Below are positions 35,766 to 44,496 of a stretch of DNA of 46,701 nucleotides, in pieces. The notes under the pieces were generated by a model. That model was not told the origin of the DNA. It saw only the letters and a program-made list of their open reading frames with translations, and did not search any database. Source of the stretch: Streptomyces glaucescens (lineage in GTDB: Bacteria; Actinomycetota; Actinomycetes; Streptomycetales; Streptomycetaceae). The stretch covers positions 1 to 46,701 of the forward strand of contig NZ_MUND01000076.1 of assembly GCF_002154375.1 (NCBI RefSeq). Direction: 5' to 3'. Within the stretch, counting starts at the first letter, position 1; each line of letters begins with the position of its first letter. The position numbers and the translations under genes were made by a program.

Positions 35766-36677
35766 TCAGGAGCTTCCTTCCGGAGACGACGGGGATGACG
35801 GATGCGACGGAGCCGACGGGCGCGACGGGATCGGCGCTGCGGTGGCCCGGAGGTCCCGCTCGTCGGGGAGTTCCTCGACGTCGACGCCGCGGACCTGGGC
35901 GAGTTCGTGCTTGAGGGCGGCGAGTTCGGCGCCTCCGGCCATGTGGTTGGTCAGCTCTTCGAGACTGACCTCGCTGCGGTCGGCGGAGAGTTCCAGGGTG
36001 CCCAGGCGCAGCACGCTGAAGTGGTCGCCGACCAGGTAGGCGTGGTGGGGGTTGTGGGTGATGAAGATGACGCCGAGGCCGCGGTCTCGGGCGGCGGCGA
36101 TGTACTTGAGGACGACGCCGGACTGCTTGACGCCGAGGGCGGCCGTCGGCTCGTCGAGGATCAGCACCCGGGCGCCGAAGTGGACCGCCCGGGCGATGGC
36201 GACGCACTGGCGCTGGCCGCCGGAGAGGGTGCCGATGGGCTGTTCGAGGTCGTCGAGGACGATGCCCATGTTGCGCAGTTCCTCGTCGGCGGTCTTCTTC
36301 ATCCGCTCGATGTCGAGGCGGCGCAGGGGCCACGCGCCCTTGGTCAGCTCCGAGCCGAGGAAGAAGTTCCGCCACACCGGCATCAGCGGCACGGTCGCCA
36401 GGTCCTGGTAGACGGTGGCGATGCCCCGGTCGAGGGCCTCGCGCGGGGAGGAGAAGCGGACCGGCTCCCCGTCGACCAGGAACTCGCCCTCGGTGTGCTG
36501 GTGCAGCCCGGAGACGATCTTGATGAGGGTGGACTTGCCGGCGCCGTTGTCGCCGAGCACGCAGGTCACCTCGGACGGGCGGACGGTGAGGTCGACGCCG
36601 TGCAGGGCACGGATGTTGCCGTACGACTTGCCGGCCCCGCGCAGTTCCACGAGGGGTGTCTCGGTCACGGTGGTCAT
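35766..36677 (-). CDS. Sugar ABC transporter ATP-binding protein (single ATPase domain)
   Basis: ATG 36677 gives 303 residues. Walker A is GDNGAGKST (42-50), the signature LSGGQRQ (151-157), and Walker B LILDEP (172-177), followed by the H-loop [15 protein letters not shown]. Monosaccharide ATPases such as RbsA have two fused ATPase domains (~500 residues); this one has one and must act as a homodimer, as in FrcA-type systems. The last ~40 residues are a Pro/Ser-rich tail ([19 protein letters not shown]). It works with the permease and binding protein encoded just upstream. Confidence 0.95.
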   Translation of the reverse strand: MTTVTETPLVELRGAGKSYGNIRALHGVDLTVRPSEVTCVLGDNGAGKSTLIKIVSGLHQHTEGEFLVDGEPVRFSSPREALDRGIATVYQDLATVPLMPVWRNFFLGSELTKGAWPLRRLDIERMKKTADEELRNMGIVLDDLEQPIGTLSGGQRQCVAIARAVHFGARVLILDEPTAALGVKQSGVVLKYIAAARDRGLGVIFITHNPHHAYLVGDHFSVLRLGTLELSADRSEVSLEELTNHMAGGAELAALKHELAQVRGVDVEELPDERDLRATAAPIPSRPSAPSHPSSPSSPEGSS

Positions 36678-36684
36678 GGGTGGC

Positions 36685-37761
36685 TCACCTCCGGGTCGCG
36701 GTCCTGCGGACCCACAGATTGATCAGGGTGGCGCCGAGCAGCATCACGCCGAGGAAGGCCTTGAACCAGTCCGGGTTCCAGCCCGCGTAGACGATGCCCT
36801 GCTGCACCATGCCGAACATGAAAGCACCGAAGACCGGGCCGATCGCGGAGCCGTAGCCGCCGGTGAGCAGACAGCCGCCGATCACCGCCGCGGCGATGTA
36901 GATCAGCTCCTGGCCGACGCCCTCGCCGGACTGCACCGTGTTGAAGGAGAACAGCTGGTGCATGCCGACGAACCAGGCACCGAGGCCGACCAGCATGAAC
37001 AGGGAGATCTTGGTGAACGTGACGGGCACGCCGACGGCCCGCGCGCTCTCCTGGTCGCCGCCGGCCGCGAAGACCCAGTTGCCGTAGCGGGTGCGCAGCA
37101 GCACCCAGGTGGCGAGGCCCGCGAAGACCAGCCACCACACGACGGTGATCTTCACCTGGACGCCGCCGACGTCGAACGACGAGGCGAAGATCGCCCTGGC
37201 CTGGCCGAAGCCGTCCATGTCGCTGATGTCGTCGGTGGCCACATTGCCGGTGATCAGCTTGGTGACGGCGAGGTTGACGCCCTGGAGGATCAGGAAGGTG
37301 CCGAGGGTGACCAGGAAGCTCGGCAGCCCGGTCCGCACCAGCATCCAGCCGTTGAGCAGGCCGACCCCGAGCGAGACGGCGAGGGCGACGATCACGCCGA
37401 CCCAGACGTTCATCGTCAGCTGGTAGCTGATCATGCTCGCGGTGAGCGCGGAGGTGATCACCGCGACGCCGGACGACAGGTCGAACTCGCCGCCGATCAT
37501 CAGCAGGGCCACCGGCAGCGCCATGATCCCGATCGTCGACGACTGGTAGAGGATGTTCGCCATCGAGCTGCCGTCGCGCACCGCGGGTGCGGCGACCAGG
37601 AAGAACACGAACACGGCGACGGCCCCGAGGAGGACGCCCACCTCCGGCCGGGCGAGCAGCCGCAGCGCGAGCGGGCGCCGGGCGGTGCGCCCGTCGCTCT
37701 CCTTCGGGCCGGGGGCCGGTGGTGCGGGCACCGCCGGCGCGGCCTGCTGGGACATGCTCAT
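36685..37761 (-). CDS. Sugar ABC transporter permease (RbsC/FrcB family)
   Basis: ATG 37761 gives 358 residues; GTG 37764 is also possible. The stop of the binding-protein gene overlaps this start. About ten membrane helices follow a Pro-rich cytoplasmic tail. [18 protein letters not shown] is the BPD_transp_2 signature (cf. 'GGIDLSVG'). [41 protein letters not shown] and [21 protein letters not shown] also match CUT2-type permeases, which function as homodimers for monosaccharides or polyols. Confidence 0.95.
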   Translation of the reverse strand: MSMSQQAAPAVPAPPAPGPKESDGRTARRPLALRLLARPEVGVLLGAVAVFVFFLVAAPAVRDGSSMANILYQSSTIGIMALPVALLMIGGEFDLSSGVAVITSALTASMISYQLTMNVWVGVIVALAVSLGVGLLNGWMLVRTGLPSFLVTLGTFLILQGVNLAVTKLITGNVATDDISDMDGFGQARAIFASSFDVGGVQVKITVVWWLVFAGLATWVLLRTRYGNWVFAAGGDQESARAVGVPVTFTKISLFMLVGLGAWFVGMHQLFSFNTVQSGEGVGQELIYIAAAVIGGCLLTGGYGSAIGPVFGAFMFGMVQQGIVYAGWNPDWFKAFLGVMLLGATLINLWVRRTATRR

Positions 37762-38789
37762 CACCGGGTGCCCTTCGCGGCGAACCCGGCGACCCGGTCG
37801 ACGTTGGACTTGTCGACGAACGCCGGGCCGGTCAGCACGGGCTGCTCGCCGCCGCCGCTGTAGTTGCCGTTGTTCTCGTAGAGCCACAGGGAGTCGACGG
37901 CGAGGTAGCCCTGGAGGTAGGGCTGCTGGTCGACGGCGAACTCGATGGTGCCGTCGCCGATGGCGGCGGTGAGCTGCTTGTTGAGGTCGAAGGTGGCGAT
38001 CTTCGCCTTGCTCCCGGCCTCCGACACCGACTGCACCGCCGTCAGCGCGAAGGGCGCGCCGAGGGTGACGACGTAGTCGATGGCGTCGTCCTCCTTGAGC
38101 TTGGCGGTGATGGTGGACTTCACCGAGGGCATGTCGGTGCCGTTGACGTACAGGGTCTCGGTGTCGCCGGAGAAGGTCTTCCGCACGCCGTCGCAGCGCT
38201 GGGTGAGGCCGATGTTGCCCTGTTCCTGGATGACGCAGACGGCCCTTCTCGCGCCGGACTCGTTCAGCCGCTTGCCGAGCGCTTCGCCGGCCACGGTCTC
38301 GTCCTGCCCGAAGAACTCCAGGAGGCCGAGCCTGCGCCATTCGCTGACGCCGGAGTTGAGGCCGACCACGGGTATCCCGGCCGCGTTCGCCTTGCTCACC
38401 ACGTCCTTGAGGGCGTCCGGCTTGGCGAGCGTGACGGCGATGCCGTCGACCTTCTGGTCGATCGCGTTCTGCACCAGGTTGGCCTGGTTGCCCGCGCCCG
38501 GGTCGGCCGAGTAGACGAGCTTGATGTTGCCCTTGGCGGCGGCGGCCTCGGCGCCCTTGCGGACGATGTCCCAGAAGGTGTCGCCGGGCGACTGGTGGGT
38601 GATCAGGGCGACCGTCATCCGGGGGGTGGAGGCCTTGCCCGCGGCGGCGCCCTCCGCCGGCTCCTCGGCCTTCTTGCCGCCGGAGCCGCTGGAGCAGCCG
38701 GCGAGGACCAGTGCCGCTGCCGCTGCCACGGCCAGGGCTGAGGTGGTGCTGCGGGAGCGGGACGAGCGGTCCCGAGGAGTGCGGTCCAT
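37761..38789 (-). CDS. Sugar ABC transporter substrate-binding lipoprotein
   Basis: ATG 38789, preceded by GGAAAG, gives 342 residues. A positively charged start and hydrophobic stretch end in LVLAGC, the lipobox, with Cys32 as the lipidated residue; a Ser/Gly linker follows. The mature part is a type-1 periplasmic binding protein (MTVALITHQSPGDTFWDIVRKG; DGIAVTLAKPDALKDVVSKANAAGIPVVGLNSG; IATFDLNKQLTAAIGDG), as in ribose/inositol/xylose-binding proteins. It captures the sugar outside the membrane for the permease. First gene of a four-gene operon; divergent from the GntR regulator. Confidence 0.95.
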   Translation of the reverse strand: MDRTPRDRSSRSRSTTSALAVAAAAALVLAGCSSGSGGKKAEEPAEGAAAGKASTPRMTVALITHQSPGDTFWDIVRKGAEAAAAKGNIKLVYSADPGAGNQANLVQNAIDQKVDGIAVTLAKPDALKDVVSKANAAGIPVVGLNSGVSEWRRLGLLEFFGQDETVAGEALGKRLNESGARRAVCVIQEQGNIGLTQRCDGVRKTFSGDTETLYVNGTDMPSVKSTITAKLKEDDAIDYVVTLGAPFALTAVQSVSEAGSKAKIATFDLNKQLTAAIGDGTIEFAVDQQPYLQGYLAVDSLWLYENNGNYSGGGEQPVLTGPAFVDKSNVDRVAGFAAKGTR

Positions 38790-38831
38790 CTTTCCTGCAC
38801 CTCACTGTGCGACGAGGGAAGCACGGCTCTT

Positions 38832-38880
38832 GCCTTGCGGCTGCTTTCGCCTTGCGGCTGCTTTCGCCTGCGGCTCTTGC
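38832..38880. repeat. 17-bp tandem repeat in the ABC-operon leader
   Basis: The unit GCCTTGCGGCTGCTTTC occurs twice without change (38832-38848, 38849-38865), and a shortened third copy runs to 38880. It lies between the predicted promoter and start codon of the ABC operon, so it would be in the transcript leader. Confidence 0.85.
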
Positions 38881-38891
38881 GTTGAGACCGG

Positions 38892-38920
38892 ATTCCATCC
38901 CTTGGGGCGCCCGCTGTCAA
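38892..38920 (-). promoter_or_regulatory. Candidate promoter of the ABC operon
   Basis: On the minus strand TTGACA (38920-38915) is followed after 17 bases by TGGAAT (38897-38892). A second TTGACA (38933-38928) lies 13 bases upstream and overlaps the TTTGTCAAGACA motif. Confidence 0.5.
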
Positions 38921-38923
38921 TAC

Positions 38924-38935
38924 TTTGTCAAGACA
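38924..38935. promoter_or_regulatory. TTTGTCAAGACA, variant of the operator before the second Gfo/Idh/MocA gene
   Basis: It matches TTTGTCCTGACA at 30570-30581 in ten of twelve positions. It overlaps the upstream edge of the ABC-operon promoter and suggests that one regulator, perhaps the second LacI, controls both. Confidence 0.45.
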
Positions 38936-38957
38936 TCATTTCACAAGCAGGTCCGAA

Positions 38958-39002
38958 TGTAAGTACAAAGCATTGACAAGGTGTCCGCCCCCGGCCTACA
39001 CC
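38958..39002 (+). promoter_or_regulatory. Candidate gntR promoter with TGTAAGTACA operator
   Basis: TTGACA (38973-38978) and TACACC (38997-39002) are 18 bases apart. Just upstream, TGTA-AG-TACA (38958-38967) is the short GT...AC-type palindrome bound by HutC-subfamily GntR regulators, so autoregulation is plausible. Confidence 0.5.
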
Positions 39003-39031
39003 TGGTGACCACCGCTCCCAGGAGGTGTCCC

Positions 39032-39793
39032 GTGGCGACGACCGGCTCCGCACTCGACGCCGTGCGCTTCACCCTCGACCGCACCAGCCCGGTCCCGCTC
39101 TACCACCAGCTCGCACGACAACTGGAGGAGGCGATCGAGCAGGGAGCCCTCGCCCCGGGAAACCTGCTGGGCAACGAGGTCGGCCTCGCCGCCCGGCTCC
39201 GCCTGTCCCGGCCGACGGTCCGTCAGGCCATCCAGTCCCTGGTCGACAAGGGGCTGCTGGTGCGCCGCCGCGGGGTCGGCACCCAGGTCGTGCACAGCCA
39301 GGTCAGGCGCCCGCTGGAACTGAGCAGCCTCTACGACGACCTGGAGGCCGCCGGGCAGCGGCCGGCCACCCGGGTCCTGCGCAACGAACGCGTTCCCGCG
39401 CCCGCCGACGTGGCCGCCGCGCTCGGGGTGCCGGAGGGCGCCGAGGTCGTCGCCCTGGAACGCCTGCGCCTCACCCACGGCACACCGGTCGCGTTCCTCC
39501 GCAACCACCTCCCGCCCGACCTGCTCGCCCCGGACACCGGCCGGCTGGAGGCGACCGGCCTGTACCGGATGCTGCGCGCCGCCGGCCTCACCCTGCACAG
39601 CGCCCGCCAGACCGTCGGCGCCCGCGCCGCCACCGCCGAGGAGGCCGCCCGCCTGGACGAGCACGAGGGGGCGGCCCTGCTCACCATGGAGCGCACCGCC
39701 TACGCCGACACCGGTCGCGCCGTCGAGCACGGCAGCCACCTCTACCGCGCCTCGCGCTACGCCTTCGACTTCCAGTTGCTGGTGCGGCCGTGA
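39032..39793 (+). CDS. GntR-family regulator, HutC subfamily (UTRA sensor domain)
   Basis: GTG 39032, preceded by CCAGGAGG, gives 253 residues. The winged helix is at residues ~15-85 (PLYHQLARQLEEAIEQGALAPGNLLGNEVGLAARLRLSRPTVRQAIQSLVDKGLLVRRRGVGTQV). The UTRA effector domain spans ~100-250 (ADVAAALGVPEGAEVVALERLRLTHGTPVAFLRNHLP; GLYRMLRAAGLTLHSARQTVGARAATAEEA). UTRA domains bind sugar phosphates or similar small molecules. It is divergent from the ABC transporter operon and most likely its repressor. Convergent with the aldo/keto reductase across a shared hairpin. Confidence 0.95.
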   Translation: MATTGSALDAVRFTLDRTSPVPLYHQLARQLEEAIEQGALAPGNLLGNEVGLAARLRLSRPTVRQAIQSLVDKGLLVRRRGVGTQVVHSQVRRPLELSSLYDDLEAAGQRPATRVLRNERVPAPADVAAALGVPEGAEVVALERLRLTHGTPVAFLRNHLPPDLLAPDTGRLEATGLYRMLRAAGLTLHSARQTVGARAATAEEAARLDEHEGAALLTMERTAYADTGRAVEHGSHLYRASRYAFDFQLLVRP

Positions 39794-39799
39794 CGGGCC

Positions 39800-39830
39800 G
39801 GCCGGACCGTCACGGCCGCCCGGTCCGGCC
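39800..39830. terminator. Shared hairpin terminator between gntR and the aldo/keto reductase gene
   Basis: GGCCGGACCG (39800-39809) and CGGTCCGGCC (39821-39830) are exact complements around an 11-base loop, filling the 37-base gap between the two convergent stop codons. Confidence 0.75.
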
Positions 39831-40817
39831 TCAGTGCGCCGCGTCCAGCCGGGCCCGCTGATCCGGCGTCAGCTCCAGGTCGACGGCGGCGAGGTTCTCC
39901 TCCAGCTGGGCCACCGAGGAGGCCCCGGCGAGCGGCACGACCGGCAGCGCTCCGCCGATCTGCCAGGCCAGCACCACCTGGTTGACGGTCGCGCCGGCCT
40001 CCCGGGCCACCTCGCGCAGCACCGCGAGCCGGCGCGGGGTGCCCGGGTGGTCGTAATCCGGGGGCAGCGGCTTGTCCTCGCGGACGTAGGCGCCCGCCAG
40101 CAGCGGCGAGTAGGCGACCAGGGTGAGGGCGGGCTCGGCCCGCAGGTAGCCGAGGAGTTCGGGGCCCGCGTGCCCGAGGCTGCCGTCGGGGAAGAGGCCG
40201 CCCGGCACGTCGAAGCGCGGGCGCAGATGGCTGTGCTGGTACTGGAGCACCTCGTAACCGGGCAGTCCGGCCGCCGCCGCGAGGGCGCGGGCGCGTTCCA
40301 CCTTCCAGATCGCGTGGTTGCTGACCCCGAGCAGGCCGACGGTGCCCTCGGCGACGAGTCCGGCGAAGCCCTCGACGGTCTCCCGCAACGGCACCGTGGG
40401 GTCCTCGATGTGCGCGTAGAGCAGATCGATCTTCTCGACACCGAGCCGTTCCCGGCTGCGTTCGGCGGCCTCGCGGATCACCTTCGCCGACAGGCCCTCG
40501 GCGTTGTCGATGTAGCCGGTGCCGGGCGCCAGGGGGCGGGCGCCGAGCTTGGTGGCGATGACGATCTCGTCGCCGACGCCCCGGCTGCGCCGCCACCGGC
40601 CGAGCAGCTCCTCGCTCTGTCCGCCCTGACTGCCGTCGACCCAGAAGGCATAGTTGTCGGAGGTGTCGATGAAGTTCCCGCCGGCCTCGACATAGCGGTC
40701 GAGGACGGCGAAGGAGGTCTTCTCGTCGGTCACGGAGCCGAAGAGCATGGCGCCGAGCGCGAGGACGCTCACCTCGCGGCGGTGCGCCGGGTCCGTGCCG
40801 AGCGTGCGGTACTTCAT
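39831..40817 (-). CDS. Aldo/keto reductase
   Basis: ATG 40817, with GGGAAGGAA upstream, gives 328 residues. The family signature is complete: MLFGSVTDEKTSFAVLDRYVEAGGNFIDTSDNYAFW (catalytic Asp and Tyr), IVIATKLGARPLAPG (catalytic Lys), IDLLYAHIEDPTVPLRETVEGF (His), LLGVSNHAIWKVERA, and VVPLAGASSVAQLEENLAAVDLELTP for the NADP cofactor. It is a cytoplasmic NADPH-dependent reductase of an unknown aldehyde, ketone or sugar. A TetR gene lies upstream on the same strand (135-base gap), but a separate promoter is likely. Confidence 0.93.
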   Translation of the reverse strand: MKYRTLGTDPAHRREVSVLALGAMLFGSVTDEKTSFAVLDRYVEAGGNFIDTSDNYAFWVDGSQGGQSEELLGRWRRSRGVGDEIVIATKLGARPLAPGTGYIDNAEGLSAKVIREAAERSRERLGVEKIDLLYAHIEDPTVPLRETVEGFAGLVAEGTVGLLGVSNHAIWKVERARALAAAAGLPGYEVLQYQHSHLRPRFDVPGGLFPDGSLGHAGPELLGYLRAEPALTLVAYSPLLAGAYVREDKPLPPDYDHPGTPRRLAVLREVAREAGATVNQVVLAWQIGGALPVVPLAGASSVAQLEENLAAVDLELTPDQRARLDAAH

Positions 40818-40952
40818 GGTGGCCGTTCCTTCCCGTGAGCCCGCCGGCCGGGCTCTGGCACGGGAGTCTTCAGCTTCGCGCGCACTCGAAGTCAAGCGCG
40901 TGATCGCGTCCCGTACGGCCGGGAGGGAGCGTGCCGCCGGGAGGGGCCGCGT

Positions 40953-41594
40953 TCAGCGCCGGCCGCCGGCGGCGAAGGTGCGCGGCGCCGGCCGGGACGC
41001 GGTGCGCGAAGCACGCTGCTCCATCCCGTCGAGAAGGGTCTCCAGCCCCGCCTCGAAGTCCTCTTCCGTGGCCCGCAGCGGGGACTGTTCCGGCTTGTCT
41101 CCGCCGGACAGCAACTGCTGCGCCACGTGCTGGATGCACACCCCCTGCACGTACGACCAGACGGCGATCGAGAACGACCGTGCGAGCTCGGCGTCCTCGG
41201 TCAGACCGGCCAGCGCGCCCACCATCCAGTCGAGGCAGGTGGTGTCGGAGAAGTGCCGTGCGGAGCTGGAGGTCACCAGCGCCCAGGGGTGTGCGCAGTA
41301 CACCTCCCAGTCGAGCCGCGCGGCGAGCCGCATCGCCTCCCGCCAGTCCGCCGGAGCGGGTTCGGGATAGGGACGCTCGTCGCAGGCCGCCCGGGTGATC
41401 GCGGTGAGCAGGGCGTCCTTGTTCGCCACATGCCGGTAGAGCGACATGACACCGGAGTCCAGCTCGGTGGCGATACGGCGCATGGACAGCGCGGCCACGC
41501 CCTCGGCGTCCGCGATCCGCATGGCGGCCGCCACGATGGCGCCCCGCGACAGTCCCGGTGAACTCGCCCGCCCGCGCTGTTTGTCGATGGCCAT
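40953..41594 (-). CDS. TetR-family regulator of the adjacent MFS pump
   Basis: ATG 41594 gives 213 residues. The frame is open to 41699, but that part crosses the operators and is not protein-like. The helix-turn-helix lies at residues ~14-60 (LSRGAIVAAAMRIADAEGVAALSMRRIATELDSGVMSLYRHVANKDALLTAIT), and the C-terminal ligand domain is of the TetR_C (tetracycline-repressor-like) type (LDWEVYCAHPWALVTSSSA; LSFSIAVWSYVQGVCIQHVAQQ-like). It is divergent from the MFS transporter gene with three matching palindromes between, so it probably represses both until a drug or metabolite binds. Confidence 0.94.
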   Translation of the reverse strand: MAIDKQRGRASSPGLSRGAIVAAAMRIADAEGVAALSMRRIATELDSGVMSLYRHVANKDALLTAITRAACDERPYPEPAPADWREAMRLAARLDWEVYCAHPWALVTSSSARHFSDTTCLDWMVGALAGLTEDAELARSFSIAVWSYVQGVCIQHVAQQLLSGGDKPEQSPLRATEEDFEAGLETLLDGMEQRASRTASRPAPRTFAAGGRR

Positions 41595-41615
41595 GGCGAA
41601 GTCTAACCAGCGGCT

Positions 41616-41678
41616 TGCGTACACCGCACGCAGACCTCTAGCGTACGCCGTACGCGCGGCCTGCGTACGACGTACGCA
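41616..41678. promoter_or_regulatory. Three TetR-type operators (TGCGTACG-n-CGTACGCA)
   Basis: Site 3 (41662-41678) is a perfect 17-bp palindrome with central A. Site 2 (41641-41655) is a perfect 15-bp palindrome with central C. Site 1 (41616-41632) is an imperfect copy (TGCGTACACCGCACGCA). Centres are 24 and 22 bases apart, about two helical turns. All lie between the divergent tetR and MFS genes. Confidence 0.85.
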
Positions 41679-41723
41679 CCGTCTGCCGCGTCCCCGCACG
41701 CCCTTTTCCAGAGAGGCCGCACC

Positions 41724-43193
41724 GTGACATCCCTCGACTTAGCCGCAGAGCGAGCCGGCCGACGGGCCTGGCTGGGCCTCCTCATCGTGCTGGGCCCCGT
41801 CGCACTCGTCGCGATGGACGGCTCCGTCCTCTACCTCGCCATGCCGGGCATCACCTCCGCGCTGACTCCCACCACCGGCCAGGCCCTGTGGATCCTTGAC
41901 ATCTACGGGTTCGTGGTCTCGTCCCTGCTCATCGCCTTCGGCAGCCTCGGCGACCGCCACGGCAGGCTGAGGTTCCTGCTGACCGGCGCCGTCGTCTTCG
42001 GCGCCGGATCCGTCGGCGCCGCCTTCTCCCCCAGCCCCGAACTGCTCATCGCCAGCCGGGCCCTGATGGGCCTCGGCGGCGCGACGCTGCTGCCCTCCGG
42101 CCTCGCGATCATCGGCGGCCTCTTCCCCGACCCGAGGCAACGCTCCCGCGCCATCGGCGTCTTCGCCGCGACCTTCGCCGCCGGCTTCGCGGCCGGACCG
42201 GTGATCGGCGGTCTGCTGCTCAGCCGTTACGCCTGGGGCTCGGTCTTCCTCATCAACATCCCGGTCGTCGTCCTCTTCGTCGCCCTCGCCCCGTTCCTGC
42301 TGCGTGAGGTGCGCACGGCCGGCCCCGCGCGGGTCGACGCCCTCAGCGTCGCCCTGTCCGCCGTCGGCATCCTGCTGGCCGTGTACGCGGTGAAGACGGC
42401 CGCGGCGGAGGGCCTCACCGCGACCCAGGCCGTCAGCGGGGTCACCGGCGCCGCCCTCCTGCTCTGGTTCACCCGCCGGCAGCTCACCCTGGACCACCCG
42501 CTGCTCGACCTGCGGCTCTTCAAGGACCGGGTCTTCACCGTCGCGATCCTCACCGGCGTGCTGTCCCTGGTCGCCTGGGCGGCCACGGGCTACCTCACCG
42601 GCACGTACCTCCAGTCGGTCCTCGGCCACGGCGTCCTGGCGGCGGCCCTGCTGGCGCTGCCCGGCGCGGCCGTCCTCACCGCCGCCTGCGTCGGGGCGAG
42701 CGGCGTGGTGGACCGGATCGGCAAGCGCTCGGCACTCATCGCCTCGCACTTCTTCATGGGCGTCGGCCTGCTGCTCCTTCTCCTGACGACCACCGGTCAG
42801 GGCGTGCCGGTCTTCATCGCCTCCTCCGTCGTCACCGGTGTCGGCTACGGCCTCTCCTTCAGCCTGGTGGCGGACACGGCGGTCGCGGCGGTCCCCGCCG
42901 AGCGCGCCGGCTCGGCCGCCTCCATCGCCGAGACGAGCAACGAACTCGGCAACGCCCTCGGCATCTCCCTGCTCGGCTCCCTCGCGGCCCTCTGCTTCCG
43001 GCTGACCGGCCCCGGCGTCGCGGGCACGCTCGACGAGACCCTGGACACCCCGGGTCTGTCCGCCACCGCCCTCGCCGAGGCCGAGCACGCCTTCCTCACC
43101 GGCCTGCACGTGGCGATCGGGGTGGCGAGCGCGCTCTGCCTGGCGCTGGGCGTGCTGGCGGTGCGGTGGGTGCCGAAGGAACAGCCGAGCTGA
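41724..43193 (+). CDS. MFS efflux transporter, DHA2 (EmrB/QacA) type with 14 helices
   Basis: GTG 41724 gives 489 residues with about fourteen membrane helices. VALVAMDGSVLYLAMPGI (residues ~26-43) is the DHA2 motif D1-like start, WILDIYGFVVSSLLIAFGSLGDRHGRLRFLLTG carries MFS motif A (GxLxDRxGRR), and ALMGLGGATLLPSGLAIIGGLFP and FAAGFAAGPVIGGLLL (motif C, antiporter) follow. It is a proton-coupled drug or metabolite exporter in the membrane, under the divergent TetR regulator. Being next to the kynurenine operon, it might export a product of that pathway, but this is only positional. Confidence 0.95.
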   Translation: MTSLDLAAERAGRRAWLGLLIVLGPVALVAMDGSVLYLAMPGITSALTPTTGQALWILDIYGFVVSSLLIAFGSLGDRHGRLRFLLTGAVVFGAGSVGAAFSPSPELLIASRALMGLGGATLLPSGLAIIGGLFPDPRQRSRAIGVFAATFAAGFAAGPVIGGLLLSRYAWGSVFLINIPVVVLFVALAPFLLREVRTAGPARVDALSVALSAVGILLAVYAVKTAAAEGLTATQAVSGVTGAALLLWFTRRQLTLDHPLLDLRLFKDRVFTVAILTGVLSLVAWAATGYLTGTYLQSVLGHGVLAAALLALPGAAVLTAACVGASGVVDRIGKRSALIASHFFMGVGLLLLLLTTTGQGVPVFIASSVVTGVGYGLSFSLVADTAVAAVPAERAGSAASIAETSNELGNALGISLLGSLAALCFRLTGPGVAGTLDETLDTPGLSATALAEAEHAFLTGLHVAIGVASALCLALGVLAVRWVPKEQPS

Positions 43194-43218
43194 CCGGCGT
43201 GCCCGACCGCCCGGTCCC

Positions 43219-44496
43219 TCAGGTCACCGGCCCCACGGACGGTGGCGTGACGTCGTAGGCCTCCTCCCGGGTGAGGTCGCGCAGGCGCAGCGCGGCGGTG
43301 AGCAGGTCGCGGTGGCTGGTGAAGAGGGCGTTGACGCCGAAGCGCAGCAGGTCGGGCGCGCGCATGTCGGCGATGACGCCGTGCTCGGCCAGGGCGACGG
43401 CGAGGCCGCGGGCGTGCGGATGGCGCAGGGTGACCTGGCTGCCGCGGCGGGCCGGGTCGGCCGGGGTGACGGAGGTGAAGCCGAGGGGGGTGAGGAGTGC
43501 GTCCGCGCAGTCCAGGAAGAAGCCCGTCAGGGACAGGCTCTTGGCGCGGACCTCGGCCAGGTCGACGCCGTCGAAGGCGGTGAGGGCCGCTTCGAGGGCG
43601 AGCAGGGACAGGATCGGCGGGGTGCCGATGCGGGCGCGGGCGATGCCGGGAGCGGGCGTGTAGTCCTGGGCCAGGCCGAACGGGTCGGCGTGGCCGGTCC
43701 AGCCGGGCAACGGCGTCTCCAGCACGGCGTGGTGGCGCCGCGCCACGTACAGGAAGGCGGGGGCGCCGGGGCCGCCGGAGAGGAACTTGTAGCCGCAGCC
43801 GACGGCCAGGTCCACGCCGAGGGCGTCGACGTCGAGGGGCAGGGCGCCGGCCGCGTGGCACAGGTCCCACAGCGCGAGGGCGCCGGCGGCGTGGGCGGCC
43901 CGGGTCAGCGCCCGCATGTCGTACAGCTCCCCGGTGCGGAAGTCGACGGGCGAGTAGCTCACGACGGCGGCCCGGTGGCCCTCGGCGGCGAGGAAGCGCG
44001 GGAGGTCGGCCGGGGGCACCCGCCGTACCTCGAGGTCCCGGCGGCGGGCGACCGCGTCGGCCAGGTAGCGGTCGGTCGGGAAGTGTCCGGGATCGGTGAC
44101 CAGCAGCGGGCGGTCCGGGCGGAGCGCGGCGGCGGCGTCGAGCGCGGTGAACAGCTGCACGCTGGTGGAGTCGCCCGCGACCGTCTGGCCGGGCGCGGCC
44201 CCGATGAGCGCGCCGATGGCGTCCCCCACCCGCAGGGGCGCCTGCCACCAGCCGTTCGCGTTCCAGGAGCCGATGAGGCCGGTGGCCCACTGGCGCCGCA
44301 CCACGTCGTCCAGGGCCGCCGGCACGGCGGCGGGCAGCGGGCCGAGGGAGTTGCCGTCGAGATGGACGACGTCCGGCGGGAGCAGGAAGCGGGCGCGGAG
44401 GGGGGCCAGGGGGTCGTCGGCGTCGAGCTGTGCGGCCCGCTCGCGCAGGGTGGCTGGTGCGGTCGGTGCCGTCCGTGCGGTCGGTGCGGTGGTCAT
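43219..44496 (-). CDS. kynU: Kynureninase
   Basis: ATG 44496 overlaps the hydrolase stop by four bases and gives 425 residues, the usual length. VVHLDGNSLGPLP at residues ~43-55 is the kynureninase start motif. GDSTSVQLFTALDAA binds PLP phosphate, VVSYSPVDFRTGELYDM and LWDLCHAAGALPLDVD hold the Asp pairing with the pyridine N, and CGYKFLSGGPGAPAFLYV carries the Schiff-base Lys237. GWTGHADPFGLAQDYTPAPGIARARIGTPPILSL is also diagnostic. It cleaves kynurenine to anthranilate and alanine. It is the last gene of a Trp-degrading operon. Confidence 0.96.
   Translation of the reverse strand: MTTAPTARTAPTAPATLRERAAQLDADDPLAPLRARFLLPPDVVHLDGNSLGPLPAAVPAALDDVVRRQWATGLIGSWNANGWWQAPLRVGDAIGALIGAAPGQTVAGDSTSVQLFTALDAAAALRPDRPLLVTDPGHFPTDRYLADAVARRRDLEVRRVPPADLPRFLAAEGHRAAVVSYSPVDFRTGELYDMRALTRAAHAAGALALWDLCHAAGALPLDVDALGVDLAVGCGYKFLSGGPGAPAFLYVARRHHAVLETPLPGWTGHADPFGLAQDYTPAPGIARARIGTPPILSLLALEAALTAFDGVDLAEVRAKSLSLTGFFLDCADALLTPLGFTSVTPADPARRGSQVTLRHPHARGLAVALAEHGVIADMRAPDLLRFGVNALFTSHRDLLTAALRLRDLTREEAYDVTPPSVGPVT

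Noticed and set aside
36415-37863. 482-codon plus-strand frame rich in His, Asp and Glu
   Set aside because: It is the shadow of the ABC ATPase and permease genes on the minus strand; no family features or ribosome site.
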